A stretch of 64,000 nt of DNA from Cellulomonas cellasea (GCF_006538745.1 NZ_BJLR01000007.1:1-64000); one strand, 5' to 3'; positions 35,193-44,176 are shown, counted from the first letter of the stretch. Numbers and translations: made by a program. Notes: generated by a model from the letters alone, not told the origin.

Positions 35193-36946
35193 GGCACCTC
35201 CACGGTGAGTCGGGTACCGCCGCCGACGGGGCTGTCGAGCGTCAGGGTGCCGTCGAGCACCTCGACGCGGCTGCGCAGGCCGTCGAGCCCGCTGCCGGGC
35301 CGGGCCGTCGCGCCGCCGCGGCCGTCGTCGACGACCTCGAGGCGGAGCACGGAGTCGTGCACCGTGGCGCGGACCGTCGCGGTGCGGGCGCCCGAGTGCC
35401 GGGCGACGTTGGTCAGGGCCTCGGCGGTCACGAAGTACGCGGCCGCCTGGGCGCTCGGGCCGGCGGCGGCGAGCGACGCCGGGTCGGGCACGTCGACCGT
35501 GACCGGGACCGTGCACCGGGCGGCGAGCGCCGACAGCGCGGCGTCGAGCCCGCGGTCGGTCAGGACCGCCGGGTGGATGCCCCGCACGAGGTCGCGCAGC
35601 TCGGCGAGCGTCTCCTTGACCTCGCGGTGCGCGTGGTCGAGCGCCGCGGCGGCCGCGACCGGGTCCTGCGCGGCGGCACGTTTGGCGACGCCGAGCTCGA
35701 CGCCGAGCGCGACGAGCCGCTGCTGCGCGCCGTCGTGCAGGTCGCGCTCGATGCGGCGGCGGTCGTCCTCCGCGGTGCCGACGGCGCGCGTGCGGGTCTC
35801 CCGCAGCTGCACGGCGCGGACCTCCGCCTGCGACGCCCGCTCCTGCGCGACCTGCGCGGCGACCCGGGCGGCCTGCACCGCGGCGGCGCTGCGGGGCCAC
35901 CCGAGCAGGCCCCGCGCGAGACGCACGTGCAGCAGCGTGAGGGCCTGCAGCGCGAGCGGCCACACCCAGGTGCCCACGAGCCCGGCGAGGACGAGGAACG
36001 GGACCCGGCTGACGGGGACGTCGGTGGACGTGACGTAGAGCGGGAAGGCGATCCCGGCGAGCGCGAACCCGCCGAGCACCCACACCAGCATCGTCTGCAG
36101 CACGGTGACCCCGAGGCCCAGGAGCGCGTACGCCAGGTGGGCCCAGCTCCGGACGTCCGTGAGGACGCCCCAGGCCCGGCGCCACAGCCGGGCGTCGACC
36201 GCCCGGCGGTACTCGGGCGCGGGGATGTCGACGCCGAGCTGGGCGTGCAGGCGGCTGCGCTCGAGCCCGGCGAGCGGTCGGGCGACAAGCAGCGTGAGCA
36301 CGAGCAGCGGGATGCCGACGACGAGCAGCGCGAACGCGACCGAGATCCCGAGCGCCATGACCAGCGCGATCGACGCGGCGAGGAGGAGCCACATGCCGAC
36401 GGTCGCCTGCGACACCGCGCGCCACGTCGCGGCGCTGACCGGCGCACGCAGCAGCTCGCGGCCGCCCGTGAGCGCGGGGGCGACGACGCGCAGGTCGTCG
36501 TCGACGGTCAGGGCGGGCGCCGGGAGCGGGGGCGCCGCGGAGGCGCCCACCGGAGCCGGTGCGACGAGGGTCGGCGCGGCGGCGGTCGGCGCGGTGGCGG
36601 TCGGCCCGGTGGCGGCCGGCGCGGTGGCGGTGGGCCCGGTGGCGGCCGGCGCGGTGGCGGCCGGCGCGCCGCGGCCGCCGGGCGCGGGGGCGGTGAGCAC
36701 GGCCGTCGGCGTCGCGTCGGCCGCCCCGGGGGCGGTGCGTGCGTAGACGGGCACCCCGGGTGTGGCGGGTGCGGCGGGCGCTGCGTGTGCGGCGGGCGCT
36801 GCGGGCGCACCGCCCGGGTTCGGGGCGGGCGTGGGGACGGTGGGCGGCGCGCTCGCCGCGGACGGCTCGGTGGCCGGGTCCGCGGGCGCGCCGGCGCCGC
36901 TCGGTGAGGCCGGCGCCGGGGGCGGCGCGGGGACGTCGGAGGTCAT
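35180..36946 (-). CDS. Sensor histidine kinase (HisKA_3) with low-complexity N-terminus
   Basis: A 588-residue NarX-family kinase. Residues 1-~135 are an Ala/Pro/Thr low-complexity extension with tandem ATAPAATGPT-type units. Then comes a four-helix membrane sensor domain (about 170-345), a coiled coil, the HisKA_3 box ERDLHDGAQQRLVALG (phospho-acceptor His near 405) and a HATPase with NVARHSGA and DDGRGG. The ATG is 7 nt after TAGCGT (36959-36954) without Shine-Dalgarno, so leaderless expression is likely. It heads the kinase-regulator-DUF4097 operon. The sensed signal is unknown, though the family often reports envelope stress. Confidence 0.93.
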   Translation of the reverse strand: MTSDVPAPPPAPASPSGAGAPADPATEPSAASAPPTVPTPAPNPGGAPAAPAAHAAPAAPATPGVPVYARTAPGAADATPTAVLTAPAPGGRGAPAATAPAATGPTATAPAATGPTATAPTAAAPTLVAPAPVGASAAPPLPAPALTVDDDLRVVAPALTGGRELLRAPVSAATWRAVSQATVGMWLLLAASIALVMALGISVAFALLVVGIPLLVLTLLVARPLAGLERSRLHAQLGVDIPAPEYRRAVDARLWRRAWGVLTDVRSWAHLAYALLGLGVTVLQTMLVWVLGGFALAGIAFPLYVTSTDVPVSRVPFLVLAGLVGTWVWPLALQALTLLHVRLARGLLGWPRSAAAVQAARVAAQVAQERASQAEVRAVQLRETRTRAVGTAEDDRRRIERDLHDGAQQRLVALGVELGVAKRAAAQDPVAAAAALDHAHREVKETLAELRDLVRGIHPAVLTDRGLDAALSALAARCTVPVTVDVPDPASLAAAGPSAQAAAYFVTAEALTNVARHSGARTATVRATVHDSVLRLEVVDDGRGGATARPGSGLDGLRSRVEVLDGTLTLDSPVGGGTRLTVEVPCAS

Positions 36947-37004
36947 GGGGACGACGCTAGGCCCCGGCGTGCACGCGGCCCCAGCCTGCGGTCCCCCACG
37001 TCCC

Positions 37005-37024
37005 GGGTGGGGGCTCCCCCACCC
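37005..37024 (-). terminator. Hairpin downstream of the WYL regulator
   Basis: Nine-base arms GGGTGGGGG and CCCCCACCC with a 2-base centre. It lies 130 bases past the regulator's stop and 58 bases before the kinase start on the same strand, so it probably separates the two transcripts. Confidence 0.5.
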
Positions 37025-37156
37025 CGGTCAGCGGTCGTCGTGCCGCCCGGTCCCGCACCCGGCCCCCGGCACGGGGTCAGCCCGGGTACCCGACCCACCG
37101 CGACGGGTCCGCCTCGTTCTCCAGCGCCTCGTCCAACGCCCTCCCACGGAGCCGGG

Positions 37157-38130
37157 TCACGCGTGGTCGCGGTAGCGCGCCGCGACGGCCGACGCGCGCT
37201 CGTGCAGGGCGGTCCGGAACCACGGTGGGGACAGGGCCTCGGCGTCCGGGCCGAGCTGCCACACGACCCACTCGGCGTGCCGCGGGTCCTGGAACGTGGC
37301 CTCGACCCGCAGCCAGCCGTCCGCGTCGGCCACCTCGCCGCCGGCGGCGAGCGCGGTGCCGACGAGCTCGTCCCGTCGCTCCGCCCGCACGCGCACGCCC
37401 ACCGTCACCTGGGCGTCGCCTGCCCGGAAGCGCGCGCTGCGGTCGAGCCACGCGCGCTCCAGGTCGACGCTCTCGGGGCGCTGTGCGGGCTCGTCGAGGA
37501 CCTCGGCGGCGAGCACCCGGGACAGCCGGTACGTGCGGTCGGCGCCGGACCGCGCGGCCAGCAGGTACGCCCGGCCGCGCACGGTGACGAGGCCGACCGG
37601 GTCCACCGTCCGCCAGCCCGGCGCCTGCCCCGGCACGGCGTAGTGCAGCCGCAGCCGCAGCCCGGCGAGCACCGCCCGCCGGACCGCCGCCGTGACGGTG
37701 CCCGGGACGTCGTCGGTGTCCGCGCGGCGCGCCAGCAGGTCGGTGTCCGGCTCGACGAGCAGCCGCTCGGCCGCCCGCGCCGCGGTCACCTGGTTGCTCG
37801 CCGGGAGCGCGTCGACGACCTTGAGCACGGCCGACGCGAGCGCCGCCCGAGTCCGAAGGCCTCCGCGCCACGCCGCGACCCGGCGACGACCAACGCCAGC
37901 GCCTCGTCGTGGGTGAGCCCGGTGAGCTCCGTCCGGAAGCCGGGCAGCAGCGCGAAGCCGCCGTGCCGGCCGCGCTCGGCGTACACCGGGACGCCGGCTG
38001 CCGACAGCGCCTCGACGTCGCGCAGCACGGTGCGGGTCGAGACCTCGAGCTCGCGGGCCAGCGTCTCCGCGGAGAGGCGGCCGTGCCGGCGGAGCAGCAG
38101 CACGAGTGAGACGAGCCGGTCCGCGCGCAC
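37157..38130 (-). pseudogene. WYL-domain HTH regulator interrupted by a 1-nt frameshift
   Basis: A YafY/DeoR-like WYL regulator spread over two frames. The first part (from GTG 38130) has the winged helix VSLVLLLRRHGRLSAETLAR then VSTRTVLRDVEALSAAGVPV. The second part, in another frame, begins at about 37855 with LASAVLKVVDALPASN and continues through the WYL domain (TYRLSRVLAAEVLDEP) to the stop. Adding one G to the GGG at 37848-37846 (leftward) restores a continuous 324-residue protein of normal family length. It could be a real inactivation or a homopolymer base-call error. GTG 38130 is 6 nt after TACGGT, and the gene is divergent from a Rid-family gene with an inverted repeat between. Confidence 0.85.
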
Positions 38131-38149
38131 CCGACGACCGTAGCGAATA

Positions 38150-38168
38150 CACGACAGGAGGTGTCGTG
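38150..38168. promoter_or_regulatory. Candidate WYL-regulator operator
   Basis: Inverted repeat CACGACA-GGAGG-TGTCGTG with perfect 7-base arms, just upstream of the leaderless -10 of the WYL gene and before the divergent Rid gene. Position and symmetry suit autoregulation and control of both genes. Confidence 0.6.
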
Positions 38169-38244
38169 ATCGGGCGGCAGCGTGCTGTCCGGGCCGGCGA
38201 ACCGCAGGCCCGCGTCCGCACTCCCGACGACCGAAGGACCCGAT

Positions 38245-38646
38245 GTGACGATCGAACGAACGGCAGTGGACCCGGTGACGTGGTCGCAGGCGCTCGGCTT
38301 CCACCAGGGCGAGCTCGTCTCCGGGCACACCCGCACGCTGTACTGCTCCGGGCAGACCGCGACGGACGCCGACGGGGCGCCGCAGCACGCGGACGACATG
38401 GCGGCGCAGGTCGCGCTCAGCCTCGACAACCTGGAGGGCGTCCTCCGTCACGCCGGCCTGTCGCTGTCGGACCTCGTCCGGCTGAACGTCTTCACGACCG
38501 ACGTCGACCTGCTCCTGCAGCACTACGGGGTGCTCGCGTCGCGGCTCGCCGCCGCCGGGGTCGCTCCCGTGAGCACCCTGCTCGGGGTCACGCGCCTCGC
38601 GGTGCCCGGCCTGATGATCGAGCTCGAGGGCACCGCGGTCGCGTGA
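38245..38646 (+). CDS. Rid-family protein lacking the catalytic arginine
   Basis: A 133-residue YjgF-fold protein (HTRTLYCSGQTATDADGAPQ, LRHAGLSLSDLVRLNVFTTD). In imine-hydrolysing RidA the segment P-x-R-S carries an essential Arg; here the same place reads PVSTLLGV, with Ser, so that chemistry is unlikely. Such Rid subfamilies are often part of specific catabolic operons. GTG 38245 has AAGGA upstream. It is divergent from the WYL regulator, a pairing seen repeatedly in actinobacteria, so it is probably that regulator's target. Confidence 0.85.
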   Translation: MTIERTAVDPVTWSQALGFHQGELVSGHTRTLYCSGQTATDADGAPQHADDMAAQVALSLDNLEGVLRHAGLSLSDLVRLNVFTTDVDLLLQHYGVLASRLAAAGVAPVSTLLGVTRLAVPGLMIELEGTAVA

Positions 38647-38703
38647 CGGCGGGACCGGCGGGCCGGGCCGCTGCCCTGCTCGCCGGTCGCCTCGTCGACC
38701 CGG

Positions 38704-39648
38704 TCAGGCGCACTGCCCGGACCGGGTGCCCCGGACGGAGACGCCGGCGAGGAGGACGACACCGCCCGGGCCCGTGTTGCCGGTGCACGCCAGGTCGCCC
38801 TTGACGAAGAGCCGGCCGATCGTGACGTCGCCGCTGCTGCCGGTGACGTGCACGGAGCCGTCCACCGTCGAGGGGCACGGGTGCCCGTCCGCGTCCACCG
38901 TCGCGAGGCCGACCGGTCCCTCGGCGCCGGACAGGGTGAGGTCGCCGTGCACGGTGCTGGTGCACAGCCGGGTGTACAGCGTGCTCGCGCCGGAGACGCT
39001 CAGGTCACCGGTGACGGTGCTCCGCTCCGAGGCGAAGGCCACCGTGGTGCGCGCGGAGACGGAGCCGCCGAGGAACGAGAAGTACAGGGACACGGCCTCC
39101 GTCTCCGTCACGTCGACGGCCCCGACCACGGTCGAGTCGTGGACGACGTACGACGAGGCGGAACCCGTCAGGCCGCCCTGGACATGGGCGTGGTCCAGCG
39201 TCACGTACGGGCGCGAGCCCGGGGGCCGGCTCGTGGAGATGTCGCCGTCCACGGTGCCGGCGATCACCCGGAACACACCCGCCGAGTCGACGTCGCCGTG
39301 GATCGAGGACCGGACGAGCTGCAGCTCGGCGCCGGCGGCGACCGTCGCGTCGCCGTGGACGCCGACGCCGACGAGGGAGCAGCTGCCGCTGTCGACGAGC
39401 AGGTGGGCGTCGATCCGCTGCCACACCACCGCGCCGTACCGGTCGGTGGCGAGGTCGCTGCACCGCACGGTCGGCACCTCGGCCGTCGCGGGCACGGCGG
39501 GTGCGACGACTCCCGCGACGGTGACCGCGAGCGCGGCGACCGCGACGGCGACCCCGCGGTGCGCGCGCGCCCGGACGGTTCTCCGTCCAGGTGTGGAAAC
39601 AGGTAAAGCTGCGGCGGCACGTCGGTGTGCTCGCGCTCGTGCGGTCAT
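38704..39648 (-). CDS. Secreted repeat (beta-helix-like) protein of unknown function
   Basis: A 314-residue protein. A long Arg/Ala-rich n-region leads to a Sec signal (about 32-58, AVAVAALAVTVAGVVAPAVP) with likely cleavage after ATA. The mature part has repeated G-D-x-x-V strands such as SIHGDVDSAG, TVDGDISTS, TVTGDLSVSG, TVHGDLTLSG and LFVKGDLACTG, spaced 20-25 residues, as in bactofilin-like or solenoid folds. Five Cys in the mature chain suggest disulphides. It ends GTRSGQCA. GGGGGGAAACC precedes the ATG. Function unknown; possibly a wall-associated structural protein. Confidence 0.75.
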   Translation of the reverse strand: MTARARAHRRAAAALPVSTPGRRTVRARAHRGVAVAVAALAVTVAGVVAPAVPATAEVPTVRCSDLATDRYGAVVWQRIDAHLLVDSGSCSLVGVGVHGDATVAAGAELQLVRSSIHGDVDSAGVFRVIAGTVDGDISTSRPPGSRPYVTLDHAHVQGGLTGSASSYVVHDSTVVGAVDVTETEAVSLYFSFLGGSVSARTTVAFASERSTVTGDLSVSGASTLYTRLCTSTVHGDLTLSGAEGPVGLATVDADGHPCPSTVDGSVHVTGSSGDVTIGRLFVKGDLACTGNTGPGGVVLLAGVSVRGTRSGQCA

Positions 39649-39864
39649 GGTTTCCCCCCGGAAGCCGTGCGGCGATGCCACCGAGTGTGCGCCGGGCGAC
39701 GCCGGGCTGCCACGCGGAGGGGACCGGGGCTCCCGCCGTTGCCCGTGCGGGTGACCGCGCAGGCGCCGTCGAGTGACGACCGCGTGCTGTCGAGAAACGT
39801 GGGCCGGGTGCGACACCCTGTCGAACGGCACCACGCAGGGCCGTCACGACGAAGGAGACGCACG

Positions 39865-40263
39865 ATGCGCTACATGATCATGATGGACTACGGCGGCGTC
39901 GAGTCGGCGTGCGAGCCGATGGACCGCTGGACCCCCGAGGAGCTCCAGGCGCACTTCGCGTTCCAGGCCGCGCTCCAGGCCGAGCTGGCCGAGCGGGGCG
40001 AGTTCGTCGACGGGCAGGGCCTGGCGTCCCCGGACCAGGCGAAGTTCGTCGTGAGCGACGGCGTCGGGGCACCCGTCGTCATCGACGGCCCCTACCCCGA
40101 GGGCAAGGAGCTCCTGGCGGGCTACTGGCTCGTCGACGTCGACTCGCTCGACCGGGCGATCGAGATCGCGGCGAGGGCGTCGGCCGCGCCGGCCCAGGGC
40201 GGCCTGCCGATCAAGCAGCGGATCGAGGTGCGCGAGGTCATGAGCGCACCGGCGGCCGAGTGA
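39865..40263 (+). CDS. YCII-related (DGPF-domain) protein
   Basis: A 132-residue ferredoxin-like protein (MRYMIMMDYGGVESACEPMD, with VIDGPYPEGKELLAGYWLVD carrying the DGPF-type motif). Genes of this kind are typically adjacent to SigJ/ECF42-type sigma factors, as here, where the sigma gene starts 22 bases downstream. GAAGGAG lies before the ATG. The biochemical role of the family is unclear; enzymatic and sigma-linked regulatory roles have both been proposed. Confidence 0.9.
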   Translation: MRYMIMMDYGGVESACEPMDRWTPEELQAHFAFQAALQAELAERGEFVDGQGLASPDQAKFVVSDGVGAPVVIDGPYPEGKELLAGYWLVDVDSLDRAIEIAARASAAPAQGGLPIKQRIEVREVMSAPAAE

Positions 40264-40285
40264 CGACCCGACAGCCACCGCCAGC

Positions 40286-41104
40286 ATGACGACCGACGTC
40301 GAGGGCCTGCTGCGCCGGTGCGCGCCGCAGGCCCTCGGGGCGGTCGCGCGGCGTCACGCCGACTTCGCCGCCGCCGAGGACGCCGTGCAGGAGGCGCTGC
40401 TCGCGGGGGCCCAGCAGTGGCCTCGCGACGGCGTCCCCGACAACCCGGTCGGCTGGCTCGTGCGCGTCGCGGTGCGGCGGCTCGCGGACGAGCACCGCGA
40501 GGTCACCGCCCGCCGGCGGCGCGAGGCCCGGGTGCTGCACGCCGCGGTCCCCGACGACGCCGAGGTCACCGGCCTGCTGGCGCTGCTGCTGCTCACCGAG
40601 GCCCGCCGGCCCGCGCGGTCCGGACCGCACGGCGAGCTCGTGCCGCTCGCCGAGCAGGACCGCTCGCTGTGGGACCGGCGCCTCGTCGTGGAGGGCGTCC
40701 ACCTCGCGACCGACGCCCTGCGCGCCGGCCGCCCGGGCGAGCACACGCTCCAGGCCTGCATCGCGGCGCTGCACGACCAGGCGCCCAGCTCGGAGGCGAC
40801 GGACTGGCCGCAGGTCCTCGCGCTGTACGACCGCCTGCACGCGCTGACCGGGAGCCCTGTCGTGGCGCTGCACCGGGCCGTCGCCCTGGCGATGGTGCAC
40901 GGACCCGCGCGCGGTCTGGCCGCGCTCGACGGCGTGGCCGAGCGCCTCGGCGGCGGGCACCGGCTGCACGCCGTGCGGGCCCACCTGCTCGAGCTCGACG
41001 GCCGGCCCCGCGACGCCGTCGAGGCCTACCGGCACGCCGCCGCAGCCGCGACCAACCTGCGCGAGCGCGAGTACCTCACGCTCAAGGCCGCCCGCCTGAC
41101 CTGA
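40286..41104 (+). CDS. ECF42-type sigma factor lacking region 4 (internally deleted)
   Basis: A 272-residue protein. Residues 1-~78 match the sigma2 region of ECF42 factors (AEDAVQEALLAGAQQWPRDG, DNPVGWLVRVAVRRLADEHR). From ~83 on it matches only their C-terminal TPR-like extension (RVLHAAVPDDAEVTGLLALL, LVPLAEQDRSLWDRRL, HALTGSPVVALHRAVALAMV). The ~130-150 residues between, which hold the sigma4 DNA-binding HTH and the linker, are absent with the frame intact. Normal members are ~400 residues. No Shine-Dalgarno precedes the ATG. It cannot bind a -35 element, so it is either a decayed sigma factor or has a new role. Confidence 0.85.
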   Translation: MTTDVEGLLRRCAPQALGAVARRHADFAAAEDAVQEALLAGAQQWPRDGVPDNPVGWLVRVAVRRLADEHREVTARRRREARVLHAAVPDDAEVTGLLALLLLTEARRPARSGPHGELVPLAEQDRSLWDRRLVVEGVHLATDALRAGRPGEHTLQACIAALHDQAPSSEATDWPQVLALYDRLHALTGSPVVALHRAVALAMVHGPARGLAALDGVAERLGGGHRLHAVRAHLLELDGRPRDAVEAYRHAAAAATNLREREYLTLKAARLT

Positions 41105-41135
41105 CGCGGTGCACGTCCCCGCCCCGAGCACGGCC

Positions 41136-41169
41136 GCAGGGCCGGTCCGGACGAGCGGACCGACCCTGC
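41136..41169. terminator. Bidirectional terminator between sigma-like and cellulase genes
   Basis: Fourteen-base arms (GCAGGGCCGGTCCG and CGGACCGACCCTGC, one mismatch) with a GACGAG loop, between two convergent stop codons. Confidence 0.75.
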
Positions 41170-41200
41170 GGGGCGTGCGTGGTGCTCCGTGCTGCGGGCG

Positions 41201-44176
41201 TCAGCCCACCGTGCAGGGAGCCCCGTTGAGCGTGAACGCGGTCGGCTTCGGGTTCTGGCCGGTGTGCGACCCGTTGAACCCGACGTCGATCGTCCCGCCC
41301 GCGGAGAGGTTGCCGTTCCACGGGGCGTTGTCCGCGGTGACGGCCGTGCCGCTCTGCGACCAGACCGCGCTCCAGCCCTGCTGGACCCGCTGACCGCCCG
41401 CGAACGAGAAGCCGAGCTTCCAGCTCGAGAGCGCCGCGCCGGTGTTGGTGACCTTGACCGACGCCGTGAAACCGGAGTTCCAGTCGCTGGTCGTGTAGGT
41501 GACCTTGCAGGCGCCCGGGGTGACCTCGGGGCTCGTCGTGACGCTCAGCGCCGCGGACGGCGTCGAGACGTTCCCGGCGGCGTCCTTGGCCCGCACGGTG
41601 TACGAGTACGCCGTGCTCGCCGTGAGACCCGTGTCGCTGTACGACGTCGTCGTGGTGGAGCCGACCCGGGTCGTGCCGCGGTACACGTCGTACCCCGTCA
41701 CGGCCACGTCGTCCGTGGACGGCTGCCACGTCAGGGCGACCGACGTCGTCGTCTTGCTCGGCGACACGAGACCGAGCGGCGTCGACGGCGGTGTCGTGTC
41801 GATCGTGCCGCCGCCCTCGTTCGTCGTGACGCTCAGCGCCGTCGACGGGTCGGAGACGTTGCCCGCCGCGTCCTTCGCCCGCACGGTGTACGAGTACGCC
41901 GTGGCGGCCGTGAGGCCCGTGTCGGTGTAGGTCGTGCCCGTCGCCGAGCCCACCCGGGTCGTGCCGCGGTACACGTCGTACCCCGTCACGCGGACGTCGT
42001 CCGTCGAGGCCGTCCAGCCCAGCGTGACGCTCGTGGCCGTCGTGGCCGTCGAGGTCAGGGCCGTCGGGACCGTCGGCTTCTGCGTGTCGACGGGCGGCAC
42101 GGTGCCGCCGTCGTCGAACAGGCGGTCGTAGTCGGCCAGGGCCGTCGCGATGGCCGTCTGCGCCCAGAAGCGGTGGTAGTTGAACGTCGGGGCCGGTCCG
42201 CCGTCGAGGTACGCCTTGACCTTGGGCCACGCCGGGTCGTTCTTGAGGAAGCTGCGCATGTCGAGGAAGCTCACGCCCGGCTTGATGACGTCACCGTTGG
42301 GCATCGTGCCCGTCCAGCCGGCGGGGACGTAGACGCCGTCGCCGGTCGTCGAGGTCATGACGTCGTCGAGACGCTTGAAGTCCTCGCGGGTCTCCGTCGT
42401 GGAGACGCCGATCGAGTCGCGGTTGTTGGTCCAGATCGCGTCGAGCAGACCCTTGGCCGCGGCCTGCGCCTCGGCGTGGTCGGCCTTGGCGGCGTAGTAC
42501 ATGAGCGTCCGGGCGAGCGCGCCGGCGACGCCGACGTCCTGGCCCTGGCTGGCGACCTCGACGCGCAGACCGGCGTTGGTGCCGGGGCTCGCGGGGTTCC
42601 AGGTGTCGGGCTGACCCGTCCACTTGAGCGTCGACGGGACGGCCCAGTCGGCACCGCTCGCCTTGGTGTGCGCGAGGGCCCACGGGACCCACTTGTCGAG
42701 CAGCGCCTTGGCCTTCGGGTTGCCGGACGCGTTGTAGAGCTGCGCGATGCGCTCCATCGACCACACCTGCATGCCGAACCAGGAGTTCGACGGCGGGTCG
42801 TTGTAGACGGGCGCCTCCGTGTAGCCCATGCCGTAGAACGTCGACGTCCCGGCCGGCGGCGTGGCGTACGCGCCGTCCCAGCTGTTCGTCGCGCCACCGG
42901 CGATGCCACCGTCCGCGGACTGCAGCCACTGGTAGAACTCGAGCTGGCGCTCGAGGCTCTTGGACCAGTCGGACACGGCCGTCGCGCCCTTGGGCTTGAG
43001 CGCCGCGTCGGTCGACAGGGCCCAGGCCGCCATCGGGTTCTGGTAGCCGAAGTGGTTGTGGCTCGAGCCGATGCGCCACGCCCAGCCGGCGCTGGAGTCG
43101 GTCGCGCCGCCCCACGCGTAGTACCAGGACAGCAGGTAGTGGGCGCTGTCCTTGCCGGTGCCGGCCGCGCAGCTCTTCGAGGTGCAGCCGATCTTCTTGA
43201 AGTACTTGTCGAACAGCGCGTACCGCAGGTAGTCGCCCATCTTCGACGCCTTGCCGACGGTGCCCGCGATGTCGGACGCCTTGCCCTGCGCGCCGGCCCA
43301 CTGGTTGGCCCAGTAGATCGCGTCGATCGCGCGCGCGTCGGCGTCGGGGGCGTTCGTGTACTTCCACTGCTTGGCGTACGACGCGTCCTTGGTGAACAGG
43401 TCGAGGAAGCCGTTCTTGCCGCCGAACTCGAACTCGTCGCACGACGGCTGCGGGATGGTCTCGTAGACCGACTCCTGCGGGCCGCGCTGGAAGGTGTTGA
43501 TGTACGACGTGCCCGCGCCGGGGCCGTTGGTGCAGCCCGCGCCCGGGGAGGCGCCGAAGCCGTAGACGTTGTCGACGTCCGCGAGCCAGTGCATGCCGTA
43601 GATGTCGTCGGTGCCGTGCGCGGCCTTGAGCTCCGCCGCGATCGGGTCGGGGCCGACCGAGACGCCCGACTCGAGCGCCGACGGGTAGTTGCTCGGGTGG
43701 TTGAACTCGCTCGCGTAGGACGCGGGCGCCGACGGCTTGTAGAACGAGTTGGTGGGCTGATCCGCGGCCTGCGGGATCATGTACCTCTCCATCGTGGCCC
43801 ACGCGTCGTTGAGCGGCTTCCAGTCGCCGGTCGCCTCGCCGTAGGCGCTCTCGAGGTGGATCCAGAAGCTGTACGCCTCCGACGTGGTCTCGTGCCCGTA
43901 GTCCGGGGCCTCGACGATGAAGGTCTCGACCGAGTGGTACGGGATGCCCTGCGGGCTGAAGTAGCCGTTCGCGGGGTCCTTGATGTCCTGGTACATCTCG
44001 AGGAAGCGCTTCTGGTACTCGCCGCCCTCCTCGATCGCGGCGGGCGCGACAGCGGGTGCGGCGGCCGCGGGCGCGGGCGACGCCAGCGCGGGCTGCATCC
44101 CGCACACGGCTACGAGCGACGACACGCCCAGGGCGGAGACCGCCCAGGCGACACGTCGTCGGGTGAGTCCTGACAT
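41201..44176 (-). CDS. Secreted GH48 cellulase (reducing-end cellobiohydrolase) with FN3 and CBM2
   Basis: A 991-residue processive exocellulase. A signal peptide (1-~32, ending PALASP) precedes the GH48 domain (about 45-695); the conserved HETTSEAYSFWIHLESAYGE contains the catalytic-acid Glu region and HWLADVDNVYGFG belongs to the active-site tunnel. Two FN3 modules (~697-790, ~793-885) are nearly duplicated, and a CBM2 cellulose-binding domain (~888-991) with its Cys pair and exposed Trp closes the chain. Domain order matches Cellulomonas fimi CbhB. A CebR/CelR-type operator 240 bases upstream points to control by cellobiose. It is monocistronic. Confidence 0.97.
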   Translation of the reverse strand: MSGLTRRRVAWAVSALGVSSLVAVCGMQPALASPAPAAAAPAVAPAAIEEGGEYQKRFLEMYQDIKDPANGYFSPQGIPYHSVETFIVEAPDYGHETTSEAYSFWIHLESAYGEATGDWKPLNDAWATMERYMIPQAADQPTNSFYKPSAPASYASEFNHPSNYPSALESGVSVGPDPIAAELKAAHGTDDIYGMHWLADVDNVYGFGASPGAGCTNGPGAGTSYINTFQRGPQESVYETIPQPSCDEFEFGGKNGFLDLFTKDASYAKQWKYTNAPDADARAIDAIYWANQWAGAQGKASDIAGTVGKASKMGDYLRYALFDKYFKKIGCTSKSCAAGTGKDSAHYLLSWYYAWGGATDSSAGWAWRIGSSHNHFGYQNPMAAWALSTDAALKPKGATAVSDWSKSLERQLEFYQWLQSADGGIAGGATNSWDGAYATPPAGTSTFYGMGYTEAPVYNDPPSNSWFGMQVWSMERIAQLYNASGNPKAKALLDKWVPWALAHTKASGADWAVPSTLKWTGQPDTWNPASPGTNAGLRVEVASQGQDVGVAGALARTLMYYAAKADHAEAQAAAKGLLDAIWTNNRDSIGVSTTETREDFKRLDDVMTSTTGDGVYVPAGWTGTMPNGDVIKPGVSFLDMRSFLKNDPAWPKVKAYLDGGPAPTFNYHRFWAQTAIATALADYDRLFDDGGTVPPVDTQKPTVPTALTSTATTATSVTLGWTASTDDVRVTGYDVYRGTTRVGSATGTTYTDTGLTAATAYSYTVRAKDAAGNVSDPSTALSVTTNEGGGTIDTTPPSTPLGLVSPSKTTTSVALTWQPSTDDVAVTGYDVYRGTTRVGSTTTTSYSDTGLTASTAYSYTVRAKDAAGNVSTPSAALSVTTSPEVTPGACKVTYTTSDWNSGFTASVKVTNTGAALSSWKLGFSFAGGQRVQQGWSAVWSQSGTAVTADNAPWNGNLSAGGTIDVGFNGSHTGQNPKPTAFTLNGAPCTVG

